From the NCBI RefSeq assembly GCF_039533965.1, contig NZ_BAAAUN010000001.1, positions 1,896,950 through 1,960,949 on the forward strand: a stretch of DNA of 64,000 nt, given 5' to 3'. A program made the position numbers and the translations under genes. This document shows, in pieces, positions 17,068 to 24,539 of this stretch. The DNA is from Microbacterium luteolum (GTDB lineage: Bacteria > Actinomycetota > Actinomycetes > Actinomycetales > Microbacteriaceae). Positions within the stretch are counted from its first letter, which is position 1, and each line of letters begins with the position of its first letter. The notes under the pieces are model-generated. The model saw only the letters and a list, made by a program, of their open reading frames with translations. It made no database searches and had not been told where the DNA came from.

Positions 17068-18384
17068 ATGGACAACACCCGTAGTCGGAGGGTCCTCCTC
17101 GCCGCAGCAGGCGTCGCAGCCCTCGCCATCCCCCTCGCCGCCTGCAGCACCGGCGGAGGAGGCGAAAGCGCCGACGGCAGCGTCGAGATCACCTTCCTCG
17201 TTCCGACCGCAGGGACCAACATCGAGTCCGCGGAGGCCATGGTCGCGGCCTTCGAGAAGGAGAACGACGACATCACCGTGAAGGTGGAGTCGCAGCCGGC
17301 CGGCACCGAGGGCGACAACCTCATGAAGACCAAGCTCGCCACCGGCGAGATGGCCGACGTCTTCTGGTACAACTCCGGTTCGCTGTTCCAGGCGCTGAAT
17401 CCGGACCAGAACCTCGCCCCGCTCACGGACGAGTCCTGGGTCGGCGACATGCAGGACACGATGAAGGCCGTCGTCGAGACCGACAACGGCGTCTACGGCG
17501 CACCGTTCGGTGCGACCCAGGCCGGCGCCGTCGTCTACAACAAGAAGATCTACGCCGACCTCGGCCTCGAGGTGCCGACGTCGTGGGACGAGTTCGCGGC
17601 CAACAACGACAAGATCAAGGCGGCCGGCATCACCCCGGTCATCCAGACCTACGGCGACACCTGGACGAGCCAGCTGTTCGTCCTCGGCGACTTCGGCAAC
17701 GTGCTCGCGCAGGATGAGGACTGGGGCACCGAGTACACGGCGGGCGAGCGCAAGTACGTCGACGAGCCCGCCCTGGCCGGCTTCGCCAACCAGCAGGAGG
17801 GCTTCGAGTCGGGCTGGTGGAACGAGGACTTCGCCTCCGCCCTGTACGACGACGGCGCACGGATGGTGGCGACCGGCGAGGGCGCGCACTACCCGATCCT
17901 CACCGGCATCGTCTCGACCTTCCAGCAGAACTTCCCCGACCAGATCGATGACATCGGCGTCTTCCCGCTGCCCGCGCAGAAGGCCGAGGACACCAAGCTG
18001 ACCGTCTGGCTCCCGAACGCCGTGTACGTGCCCAAGACGACCGAGGGCGCCCAGCTCGAGGCAGCGAAGAAGTTCGTCGCGTTCATCAACTCGCCGGCCG
18101 GATGCGACGTGCAGAACACCGCGATGGTCCCCTCCGGCCCCTACGCGATCAGCACGTGCGAACTCGGCGACGACGTGCCCGGTCTGCTGAAGGACATGCA
18201 GGTCTACTTCGACGAGGGCAACACGAACCCCGCGCTCGAGTTCCTCTCGCCCATCAAGGGACCGAACCTCGAGAACATCACCGTCGAGGTCGGCAGCGGC
18301 ATCCGCCCCGCCGAGGACGGCGCCGCGCTCTACGACGAGGACGTGAAGAAGCAGGCCCAGCAGCTGGGCCTCGACGGCTGGTGA
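17068..18384 (+). CDS. ABC transporter extracellular solute-binding protein (family 1), lipoprotein
   Basis: The 438-residue protein begins with a lipoprotein signal peptide: charged DNTRSRR, a hydrophobic run, and the lipobox LAAC with Cys26 as lipid anchor. The mature part is a carbohydrate-binding protein of the CUT1 class (EITFLVPTAG, GAVVYNKKIYADLGLEVPTSWDEF). A strong GGAGG lies eight bases before the ATG at 17068; longer upstream reading frames are rejected. It is the first gene of an importer operon with two permeases. Context and operator suggest that it captures L-rhamnose or rhamnose-containing oligosaccharides outside the membrane. Confidence 0.93.
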   Translation: MDNTRSRRVLLAAAGVAALAIPLAACSTGGGGESADGSVEITFLVPTAGTNIESAEAMVAAFEKENDDITVKVESQPAGTEGDNLMKTKLATGEMADVFWYNSGSLFQALNPDQNLAPLTDESWVGDMQDTMKAVVETDNGVYGAPFGATQAGAVVYNKKIYADLGLEVPTSWDEFAANNDKIKAAGITPVIQTYGDTWTSQLFVLGDFGNVLAQDEDWGTEYTAGERKYVDEPALAGFANQQEGFESGWWNEDFASALYDDGARMVATGEGAHYPILTGIVSTFQQNFPDQIDDIGVFPLPAQKAEDTKLTVWLPNAVYVPKTTEGAQLEAAKKFVAFINSPAGCDVQNTAMVPSGPYAISTCELGDDVPGLLKDMQVYFDEGNTNPALEFLSPIKGPNLENITVEVGSGIRPAEDGAALYDEDVKKQAQQLGLDGW

Positions 18385-18400
18385 TCGCCGACTGATCCCG

Positions 18401-18431
18401 GGGTGCGGGCCCGATGCACGGGCCCGCACCC
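18401..18431 (+). other. Intercistronic stem-loop between binding-protein and permease genes
   Basis: GGGTGCGGGCCC pairs perfectly with GGGCCCGCACCC across a seven-base loop, 16 bases after the binding-protein stop. No U-tract follows. Such hairpins after a binding-protein gene commonly protect the upstream mRNA from 3' decay or partly terminate, giving more binding protein than permease. Confidence 0.75.
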
Positions 18432-18457
18432 GCCGACCTCACTCGACGGAGAGACCC

Positions 18458-19369
18458 ATGACCGCCATTGCGACGCCACCCGCCGCCAAGACCTCGCCCC
18501 GCGGGCGAAAGGGGATCAGGAGCTCCTACCCGACGTGGTTCTACATCCCGTCGGCGGTGCTCTACATCGTCCTGTTCGCCATCCCGACCTTCGCCTCGTT
18601 CTACTTCAGCCTCACCCGCTGGTCGCTGTTCGACATCCAGTTCATCGGCTTCGACAACTACGTCCAGTTCTTCACCGAACCCATGCTCGTGCAGGGCTTC
18701 GTCAACACGTTCGTCTACGGCTTCGTGACCTCCGCTCTCAAGGTGGTCCTCGGGCTCGCGCTCGCCCTGCTGCTGACGGGTTCGATCCTCGGTCGCGGTT
18801 ATCTGCGGTCCACGATCTTCTTCCCCGTTCTCGTCTCCACGGTCGGCATCGGCATCACGTTCAAAGTGCTGATGGACCCGTTCGACGGTCTCATCAACCA
18901 GACCCTCTCCCTCATCGGCGTCGAGGGGCCCGGATGGCTCACCGATCCCGCCTGGGCACTCCTGTCCGTCGCACTCGTAGACGTCTGGAAGGGCGTCGGC
19001 ATCGCCACGCTCATCTTCATCGCCGGGCTGGTCGCGATCCCGCAGGAGTATTTCGAAGCGGCCAAGGTCGACGGCGCCGGCGCCTGGGCGCGATTCAAGA
19101 ACATCACGCTGCCGCTCGTGCAGCCCGCCACCGCGACCGTCATCCTGCTGTCCCTGATCGGCGGACTGCGGTCCTTCGAACTCATCTGGGCCATGACCAA
19201 GGGCGGACCCGGATTCACCAGCGACGTGATCGCCTCGGTCATCTACAAGCAGTACCAGGCGGGCTTCTACGGCCTGTCGACGGCGGGCAACGTCGTCCTC
19301 TTCCTGGTGGTGACCGCGATCATCGTGCCGGTCCAGTACATCCTCAACAAGAGGCAGGTGGAGCAATGA
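18458..19369 (+). CDS. ABC transporter permease, carbohydrate (CUT1) type, MalF-like
   Basis: The 303-residue protein has six hydrophobic segments and the inner-membrane EAA loop near residues 200-220 (EAAKVDGAGAWARFKNITLPL), which contacts the ATPase. It begins after GGAGAGACCC. The stop overlaps the ATG of the next permease by four bases, so the two subunits are translationally coupled. No ATPase gene follows; CUT1 importers in actinobacteria often share one MsiK-type ATPase encoded elsewhere. Confidence 0.93.
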   Translation: MTAIATPPAAKTSPRGRKGIRSSYPTWFYIPSAVLYIVLFAIPTFASFYFSLTRWSLFDIQFIGFDNYVQFFTEPMLVQGFVNTFVYGFVTSALKVVLGLALALLLTGSILGRGYLRSTIFFPVLVSTVGIGITFKVLMDPFDGLINQTLSLIGVEGPGWLTDPAWALLSVALVDVWKGVGIATLIFIAGLVAIPQEYFEAAKVDGAGAWARFKNITLPLVQPATATVILLSLIGGLRSFELIWAMTKGGPGFTSDVIASVIYKQYQAGFYGLSTAGNVVLFLVVTAIIVPVQYILNKRQVEQ

Positions 19370-20277
19370 CCCTCACCCGCACCATCACGACGGCCGGCGC
19401 CTCGAAGGCGAAGATCCGCCGTCAGGACCGCCGCCCGATGACCCCTCGACGATTCCTCAGCCGCTACGTGGTGGGGATCCTCGCGATCATCGCGTCGATC
19501 GTGGTCTTCATCGTCCCGTTCGCGTTCATCGTGCTCACGGCTGCCAAGAACCCGGCCGAGGCCTCGCTGTTCGAGTTCTCGCTGCCGGCGCAGGGCTGGT
19601 ATCTGTGGGAGAACGTCGTGACGGTCCTCGAGACCCGCGACTGGATGCTGGTGCGCGCGTTCATCAACTCGACCGTCCTCACGGTGGCGAGCGTCGCGAT
19701 CATGGTCGTCTTCGCTGCGATGGTCGGCTACATCCTGCAGCGGCGCAAGTCGCGGTGGAACCACGTCATCAACGTCTTCGTGCTGGCCGGCCTCATCGTC
19801 CCGCCCGCCGTGGTGCCGACGATCTGGGTACTGCAGGGCATCGGGCTCTTCAAGACCATGCCGGGCATGATCCTCATCGAGGCGACGTTCGGTCTGAGCT
19901 TCTGCATCCTGCTGTTCCGCGCGTTCATCTCGACGATACCGCGCGAGCTCGACGAGGCGGCGGTGATCGACGGAGCAGGTCCCCTGCGCCTGTTCTTCAC
20001 CGTCGTGATGCCGCTGCTCAAGCCGGTCGCGATCACGGTGATCGTGGTGCAGTCCGTCGCGGTGTTCAACGACTTCACCGGACCGCTCTACTTCCTGCCC
20101 GGCGATGCGAATGCGACCGTGCAGCTGACCCTGTACAACTTCCAGAGTCAGAGCCTGAGTCAGTGGAACCTGCTGTTCATGAACATCCTGCTCATCACCA
20201 TCCCGCCGCTGGTCATGTACGTCTTCTTCAACCGGCAGATCGTGGCGGGTATGACGAGCGGCGCCGTCAAGGGCTGA
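19366..20277 (+). CDS. ABC transporter permease, carbohydrate (CUT1) type, MalG-like
   Basis: The 303-residue partner permease has a cytoplasmic N-terminal tail of about 40 residues, six membrane segments, and an EAA loop (DEAAVIDGAGPLRLFFTVVMPLL). The ATG overlaps the preceding stop (ATGA), which fixes the start. Together with the 18458 permease it forms the membrane channel of the importer. The gene ends six bases before the stop of the converging nucleotidyltransferase gene, so no ATPase subunit belongs to this operon. Confidence 0.93.
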   Translation: MTLTRTITTAGASKAKIRRQDRRPMTPRRFLSRYVVGILAIIASIVVFIVPFAFIVLTAAKNPAEASLFEFSLPAQGWYLWENVVTVLETRDWMLVRAFINSTVLTVASVAIMVVFAAMVGYILQRRKSRWNHVINVFVLAGLIVPPAVVPTIWVLQGIGLFKTMPGMILIEATFGLSFCILLFRAFISTIPRELDEAAVIDGAGPLRLFFTVVMPLLKPVAITVIVVQSVAVFNDFTGPLYFLPGDANATVQLTLYNFQSQSLSQWNLLFMNILLITIPPLVMYVFFNRQIVAGMTSGAVKG

Positions 20278-20283
20278 CCGGTG

Positions 20284-21066
20284 TCAGAAGTATTCCGCCG
20301 GCGTCGTGCCGCGCAGCCACGCGAGCTCGTTGTCGCGGATGAAGATCGAGAGGGATTCGTCGCGCGTCTGACCGTCACCCAGCCAGTCGTCCAGAATCGT
20401 CGTCAGCGCCTCCGCGGATGCCGTCGACGGCTCGGCGACCAGGCGGTCCCAGGCCGCGACGAATCCGTCGGGAGCGGGCACCTCGCGCACGAGCCCGTGG
20501 ATGTACTTCGGCCCCGGCATCAGGCGGTGGTCGGCCGCGATCGCGGCGCGCGCTGCGGCGAGCGCCAGGTGCACGGCCGCGTGCTGGAGCAGGAAGGGGT
20601 CGCCGTGCTCTTCGGCCTGGCGGAGGAAGTACCCGCCGTGCAGGTGCGCCTGGGCGATGTGCGAGCGCACGCGGCCGACCCAGACGTCGTCGCCGAGAAC
20701 GCTGATCGCGCGGACGAGGGGCTCGAGCTCCTCGGCGCGGCTGAACGCGACGCGCGCTCCGGCGAACGACGCCCTGGTGGGATCATCGGCGCGGTCGACC
20801 GCCGCGCGCAGATAGGCGAGGTCGGCGAGCTTCACGTCGATGTACGACCCCGGGTAGTCGACGCCGTGGCGATCGATCCATGCCCATCGGTCTTCCGCGC
20901 CGGCGAGGGCGAAAGCCTCCTCGGTGACGACGAGGTACACGTCGACGTCGGAGTCCTCCCGCTCGGTGCCGCGAGCCAGCGACCCGATGAGGACGACGCC
21001 CAGCACCTGCGGGTCGGTGGCCACCTGCGCGATGTACGCGGCCAGCGCGCGTTCCTGATGCTCCAT
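20284..21066 (-). CDS. Nucleotidyltransferase-domain protein (aminoglycoside adenylyltransferase-like fold)
   Basis: The 260-residue protein starts with a Pol-beta nucleotidyltransferase core: VVLIGSLARGTEREDSDVDVYLVV, in which GS and D-x-D bind the nucleotide and metals. The rest is helical. Relatives transfer AMP to aminoglycosides or act as minimal nucleotidyltransferases; an antibiotic role cannot be claimed. The ATG at 21066 is preferred because TACGGT ends six bases upstream, fitting a leaderless start; ATG 21093 behind GGGGGG is an alternative. It lies between the importer and rhaI but on the opposite strand, and its link to sugar use is unclear. Confidence 0.75.
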   Translation of the reverse strand: MEHQERALAAYIAQVATDPQVLGVVLIGSLARGTEREDSDVDVYLVVTEEAFALAGAEDRWAWIDRHGVDYPGSYIDVKLADLAYLRAAVDRADDPTRASFAGARVAFSRAEELEPLVRAISVLGDDVWVGRVRSHIAQAHLHGGYFLRQAEEHGDPFLLQHAAVHLALAAARAAIAADHRLMPGPKYIHGLVREVPAPDGFVAAWDRLVAEPSTASAEALTTILDDWLGDGQTRDESLSIFIRDNELAWLRGTTPAEYF

Positions 21067-21087
21067 AGCGACACCGTAGCGCCGCAG

Positions 21088-21129
21088 TTGCATCGTCCCC
21101 CCATCCGACTTACACTTGAAACGATTCAT
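21088..21129 (+). promoter_or_regulatory. Promoter with LacI-type operator, site E (rhaI operon)
   Basis: TTGCAT (21088-21093) and TACACT (21111-21116) with a 17-base spacer form a likely promoter. The operator TTGAAACGATTCAT (21116-21129) begins on the last base of the -10 element and covers the start site. The -35 region overlaps the start of the divergent nucleotidyltransferase transcript. Confidence 0.72.
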
Positions 21130-21131
21130 TT

Positions 21132-21151
21132 CGCGGTCGACGTCGACCGCG
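21132..21151 (+). other. Perfect 20-bp palindrome in the rhaI leader
   Basis: CGCGGTCGACGTCGACCGCG is self-complementary with no spacer and lies between the operator and the rhaI start. It could be a second protein-binding site or, as RNA, a short hairpin in the 5' leader. Confidence 0.55.
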
Positions 21152-21173
21152 CCGACACCGAAGGCAGCGCCCC

Positions 21174-22340
21174 ATGAGCATCCTCTCGACCGAAAACCTC
21201 GCCGCCCTGGAGCAGCAGGGCATCGAGCTCCCCAGCTGGGCGTTCGGCAACTCCGGCACCCGCTTCAAGGTCTTCGGCACGCCCGGCACGCCGCGCGATC
21301 CGTGGGAAAAGATCGCGGATGCCGCGCAGGTGAACGCCTACACCGCACTCGCGCCAACGGTCGCGCTGCACATCCCGTGGGACCTGGTCGACTCGTTCGA
21401 CGACCTGCGCAAGCACGCCGAGGACCACGGCGTCACCCTCGGCACGATCAACTCGAACACGTTCCAGGACGACGACTACAAGTTCGGCGCCCTCACGCAC
21501 GAGGATGCGGCGATCCGCCAGAAGGCGATCGATCACCACCTCGCCTGCATCGACGTGATGGATGCCACGGGCAGCCGCGACCTCAAGATCTGGCTCGCCG
21601 AGGGCTCGAACTACCCGGGCCAGGCCGATCTGCGCGGACGCCAGGACCGGCTCCAGGAGTCGCTCCAGAAGATCTACGACCGGCTCGGCGACGACCAGCG
21701 CCTCGTGCTCGAGTACAAGTTCTTCGAGCCGGCGTTCTACCACACCGATGTTCCGGACTGGGGAACGTCCTACGCCCAGGTGAGCGCGCTCGGCGACAAG
21801 GCCATGGTCTGTCTCGACACCGGCCACCACGCCCCCGGCACGAACATCGAGTTCATCGTCATGCAGCTGCTGCGCCTCGGAAAGCTCGGCTCCTTCGACT
21901 TCAACTCGCGCTTCTACGCCGACGACGACCTCATCGTGGGCGCTGCCGACCCGTTCCAGCTGTTCCGCATCCTGTTCGAGGTCATCCGCGGCGGCGGCCT
22001 CAACAACCCCGACGTGGCCTTCATGCTCGACCAGTGCCACAACGTCGAGGACAAGATCCCCGGCCAGATCCGCTCGGTGCTGAACGTGCAGGAGATGACG
22101 GCGCGGGCCCTGCTCGTCGACCGCGACGCTCTGACGGCGGCACAGAAGTCCGGCGATGTGCTGGCCGCGAATGCCGTGTTCATGGACGCGTTCTACACCG
22201 ACGTGCGTCCGGCCCTGGCCGAGTGGCGCGAGTCGCGCGGCCTCGCCGGCGACCCGATGGCCGCCTACGCGGCATCCGGCTACCAGCAGAAGATCGCCAC
22301 CGACCGCGTCGGCGGCGTGCAGGCCGGCTGGGGCGCCTGA
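21174..22340 (+). CDS. rhaI: L-rhamnose isomerase (RhaI type)
   Basis: The 388-residue TIM-barrel enzyme interconverts L-rhamnose and L-rhamnulose. It is the RhaI type known from Pseudomonas stutzeri and actinobacteria, not the E. coli RhaA type. Metal-site regions are seen in LEYKFFEPAFYHT (Glu), VCLDTGHHAPGTN (Asp, His) and FDFNSRFYADDDL (Asp). GAAGG precedes the ATG. It is the first gene of the rhaI-aldolase/dehydrogenase-rhaB operon, transcribed from the promoter carrying operator site E. It feeds L-rhamnulose to RhaB. Confidence 0.95.
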   Translation: MSILSTENLAALEQQGIELPSWAFGNSGTRFKVFGTPGTPRDPWEKIADAAQVNAYTALAPTVALHIPWDLVDSFDDLRKHAEDHGVTLGTINSNTFQDDDYKFGALTHEDAAIRQKAIDHHLACIDVMDATGSRDLKIWLAEGSNYPGQADLRGRQDRLQESLQKIYDRLGDDQRLVLEYKFFEPAFYHTDVPDWGTSYAQVSALGDKAMVCLDTGHHAPGTNIEFIVMQLLRLGKLGSFDFNSRFYADDDLIVGAADPFQLFRILFEVIRGGGLNNPDVAFMLDQCHNVEDKIPGQIRSVLNVQEMTARALLVDRDALTAAQKSGDVLAANAVFMDAFYTDVRPALAEWRESRGLAGDPMAAYAASGYQQKIATDRVGGVQAGWGA

Positions 22341-22384
22341 GCGCCCGCCACCCACCGAGACTTTTCGAACCGAGGATGCAGAAC

Positions 22385-24421
22385 ATGACGACCCCCACCG
22401 CTGCCGCCCTTCTCGCGCGGTCCAACCGCCTGGGCGCCGACCCGAAGAACACGAACTACGCCGGTGGGAACACCTCGGCCAAGGGCGCCGCGACCGATCC
22501 GGTCACGGGACAGCCCGTCGAGCTGATGTGGGTCAAGGGCTCCGGCGGAGACCTCGGCACGCTGAAGGAGGCGGGCCTCGCCGTGCTGCGCCTCGACCGC
22601 CTGCGGGCACTCACGGACGTCTACCCCGGTCTCGAGCGCGAGGACGAGATGGTCGCAGCCTTCGACTACTGCCTGCATGGCAAGGGCGGTGCGGCTCCCT
22701 CGATCGACACCGCGATGCACGGCCTCGTCGACGCCGCGCACGTGGATCACCTGCACCCCGACTCCGGCATCGCGATCGCGACCGCCGCCGACGGCGAAGC
22801 GCTGACGTCGGCCATCTTCGGCGACAAGGTCGTGTGGGTCCCGTGGCGCCGTCCCGGCTTCCAGCTCGGACTCGACATCGCGGCGATCAAGGCGGAGAAC
22901 CCGCAGGCGATCGGCTGCATCCTCGGCGGGCACGGGATCACCGCGTGGGCTGACACCTCCGAGGAGGTCGAGGCGAACTCGCTGTGGATCATCGACACCG
23001 CCGCCGCCTACATCGTCGCGCACGGCAAGGCCGATCCCTTCGGCGGCATCCGCACCGGGTTCGAGGCGCTGCCCGAGACCGAGCGCCGCGAGCGCGCCGC
23101 CGCCCTCGCTCCGACCATCCGCGGAATCGCCTCGCACGACCGTCCGCAGATCGGCCACTTCACCGACGCCGACGTCGTGCTCGACTTCCTGGCATCCGAG
23201 AAGGCGCCGGCGCTCGCCGCCCTCGGCACGAGCTGCCCGGATCACTTCCTGCGCACCAAGGTCAAGCCGCTGATCCTCGATCTGCCCGCCACGGCGACCG
23301 TCGAAGAGCAGGTCACGCGCCTGCACGAACTCCATGCGGAGTACCGCGCCGACTACCAGGCCTATTACGACGCGCACGCGACGGCGGACTCCCCCGCGAT
23401 CCGCGGCGCCGACCCGCTCATCGTCCTGATCCCCGGCGTCGGCATGTTCTCCTACGGAGCCAACAAGCAGACCGCCCGCGTCGCCGGCGAGTTCTACGTC
23501 AATGCCATCAACGTGATGCGCGGCGCCGAGGCGCTGTCGACGTACTCCCCCATCTCCGATGCCGAGAAGTTCGCCATCGAATACTGGGCGCTGGAGGAGG
23601 CGAAGCTGCAGCGCATGCCCAAGCCGAAGACGCACCAGGGGCGCATCGCGTTCGTGACCGGTGCGGCATCCGGAATCGGCAAGGCCATCGCGACCCGGCT
23701 CGCTGCGGAAGGCGCCTGCGTCGTCGTCGCCGACCTCGACCTCGAGAAGGCCCAGGCCGCTGCGGCGGAGCTCGGGAACACCGACGTCGCCATCGGCGTT
23801 GCCGCGAACGTCGCGGATGCCGATGCGATCCAGGCCGCGCTCGATGCGACCGTGCTCGCCTTCGGCGGTGTCGACCTTGTCGTCAACAATGCCGGACTCT
23901 CGCTCTCGAAGCCGCTCCTGGAGACCACGGAGAAGGACTGGGACCTCCAGCACGACGTGATGGCGAAGGGTTCGTTCCTCGTATCGAAGGCCGCCGCCCG
24001 CGTGCTGATCGACCAGAAGCTCGGCGGCGACATCATCTACATCTCGTCGAAGAACTCGGTCTTCGCCGGACCGAACAACATCGCGTACTCGGCGACGAAG
24101 GCCGATCAGGCGCACCAGGTGCGACTGCTGGCGGTGGAGCTCGGGGAGTACGGTATCCGTGTGAACGGCATCAACCCCGACGGTGTCGTGCGCGGCTCTG
24201 GCATCTTCGCCTCGGGCTGGGGCGCGAACCGTGCCGCGACCTACGGCGTGGCCGAGGAGGACCTCGGCCAGTTCTACGCGAACCGCACGATCCTCAAGCG
24301 CGAGGTCGTCCCCGAGAACGTGGCGGATGCCGTCTTCGTGCTGACCGGACCCGAGCTCAGCCGCACGACCGGGCTGCACATCCCGGTCGACTCCGGCGTC
24401 GCCGCGGCCTTCCTGCGATGA
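22385..24421 (+). CDS. Bifunctional rhamnulose-1-phosphate aldolase / short-chain dehydrogenase
   Basis: The 678-residue fusion has an N-terminal class II aldolase (about 1-410) with zinc ligands His122 and His124 (HVDHLHPDS) and a third histidine in GGHGITAW. A C-terminal short-chain dehydrogenase starts near residue 417 (VTGAASGIGKAIA) and has the YSATKA catalytic tyrosine and lysine. The aldolase splits L-rhamnulose 1-phosphate into dihydroxyacetone phosphate and L-lactaldehyde, and the dehydrogenase oxidises L-lactaldehyde to L-lactate. The ATG at 22385 is preferred over 22376 because GAGGA lies eight bases upstream. It forms an operon with rhaI and rhaB. Confidence 0.95.
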   Translation: MTTPTAAALLARSNRLGADPKNTNYAGGNTSAKGAATDPVTGQPVELMWVKGSGGDLGTLKEAGLAVLRLDRLRALTDVYPGLEREDEMVAAFDYCLHGKGGAAPSIDTAMHGLVDAAHVDHLHPDSGIAIATAADGEALTSAIFGDKVVWVPWRRPGFQLGLDIAAIKAENPQAIGCILGGHGITAWADTSEEVEANSLWIIDTAAAYIVAHGKADPFGGIRTGFEALPETERRERAAALAPTIRGIASHDRPQIGHFTDADVVLDFLASEKAPALAALGTSCPDHFLRTKVKPLILDLPATATVEEQVTRLHELHAEYRADYQAYYDAHATADSPAIRGADPLIVLIPGVGMFSYGANKQTARVAGEFYVNAINVMRGAEALSTYSPISDAEKFAIEYWALEEAKLQRMPKPKTHQGRIAFVTGAASGIGKAIATRLAAEGACVVVADLDLEKAQAAAAELGNTDVAIGVAANVADADAIQAALDATVLAFGGVDLVVNNAGLSLSKPLLETTEKDWDLQHDVMAKGSFLVSKAAARVLIDQKLGGDIIYISSKNSVFAGPNNIAYSATKADQAHQVRLLAVELGEYGIRVNGINPDGVVRGSGIFASGWGANRAATYGVAEEDLGQFYANRTILKREVVPENVADAVFVLTGPELSRTTGLHIPVDSGVAAAFLR

Positions 24422-24434
24422 CTTCCCCGGCGAT

Positions 24435-24516
24435 GCGTTTCGTCTCGCTTCGCTCGCTCAACGACCGAAAGAGACCCCGGTCGTTGAGCGAGGAGCGCAG
24501 CGACGAGACGAAACGC
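24435..24516. repeat. Large interspersed-type palindrome between aldolase/dehydrogenase and rhaB
   Basis: A left arm containing GCGTTTCGTCTCG and CGCTCGCTCAACGACC pairs with a right arm containing GGTCGTTGAGCGAG and CGAGACGAAACGC across a 12-base loop, with small bulges. It fills most of the 118-base gap inside the operon. Its form is that of the palindromic elements I know to be widespread between genes of Microbacterium. As RNA it would form a long hairpin that may lower rhaB expression or stabilise the upstream message. Confidence 0.75.
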
Positions 24517-24539
24517 GCCTCCTCGGTCGGGACGACGTC

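Noticed and set aside
20284..21066. Aminoglycoside resistance gene
   Set aside because: Only the general nucleotidyltransferase core is recognisable; nothing in the sequence points to an aminoglycoside substrate.
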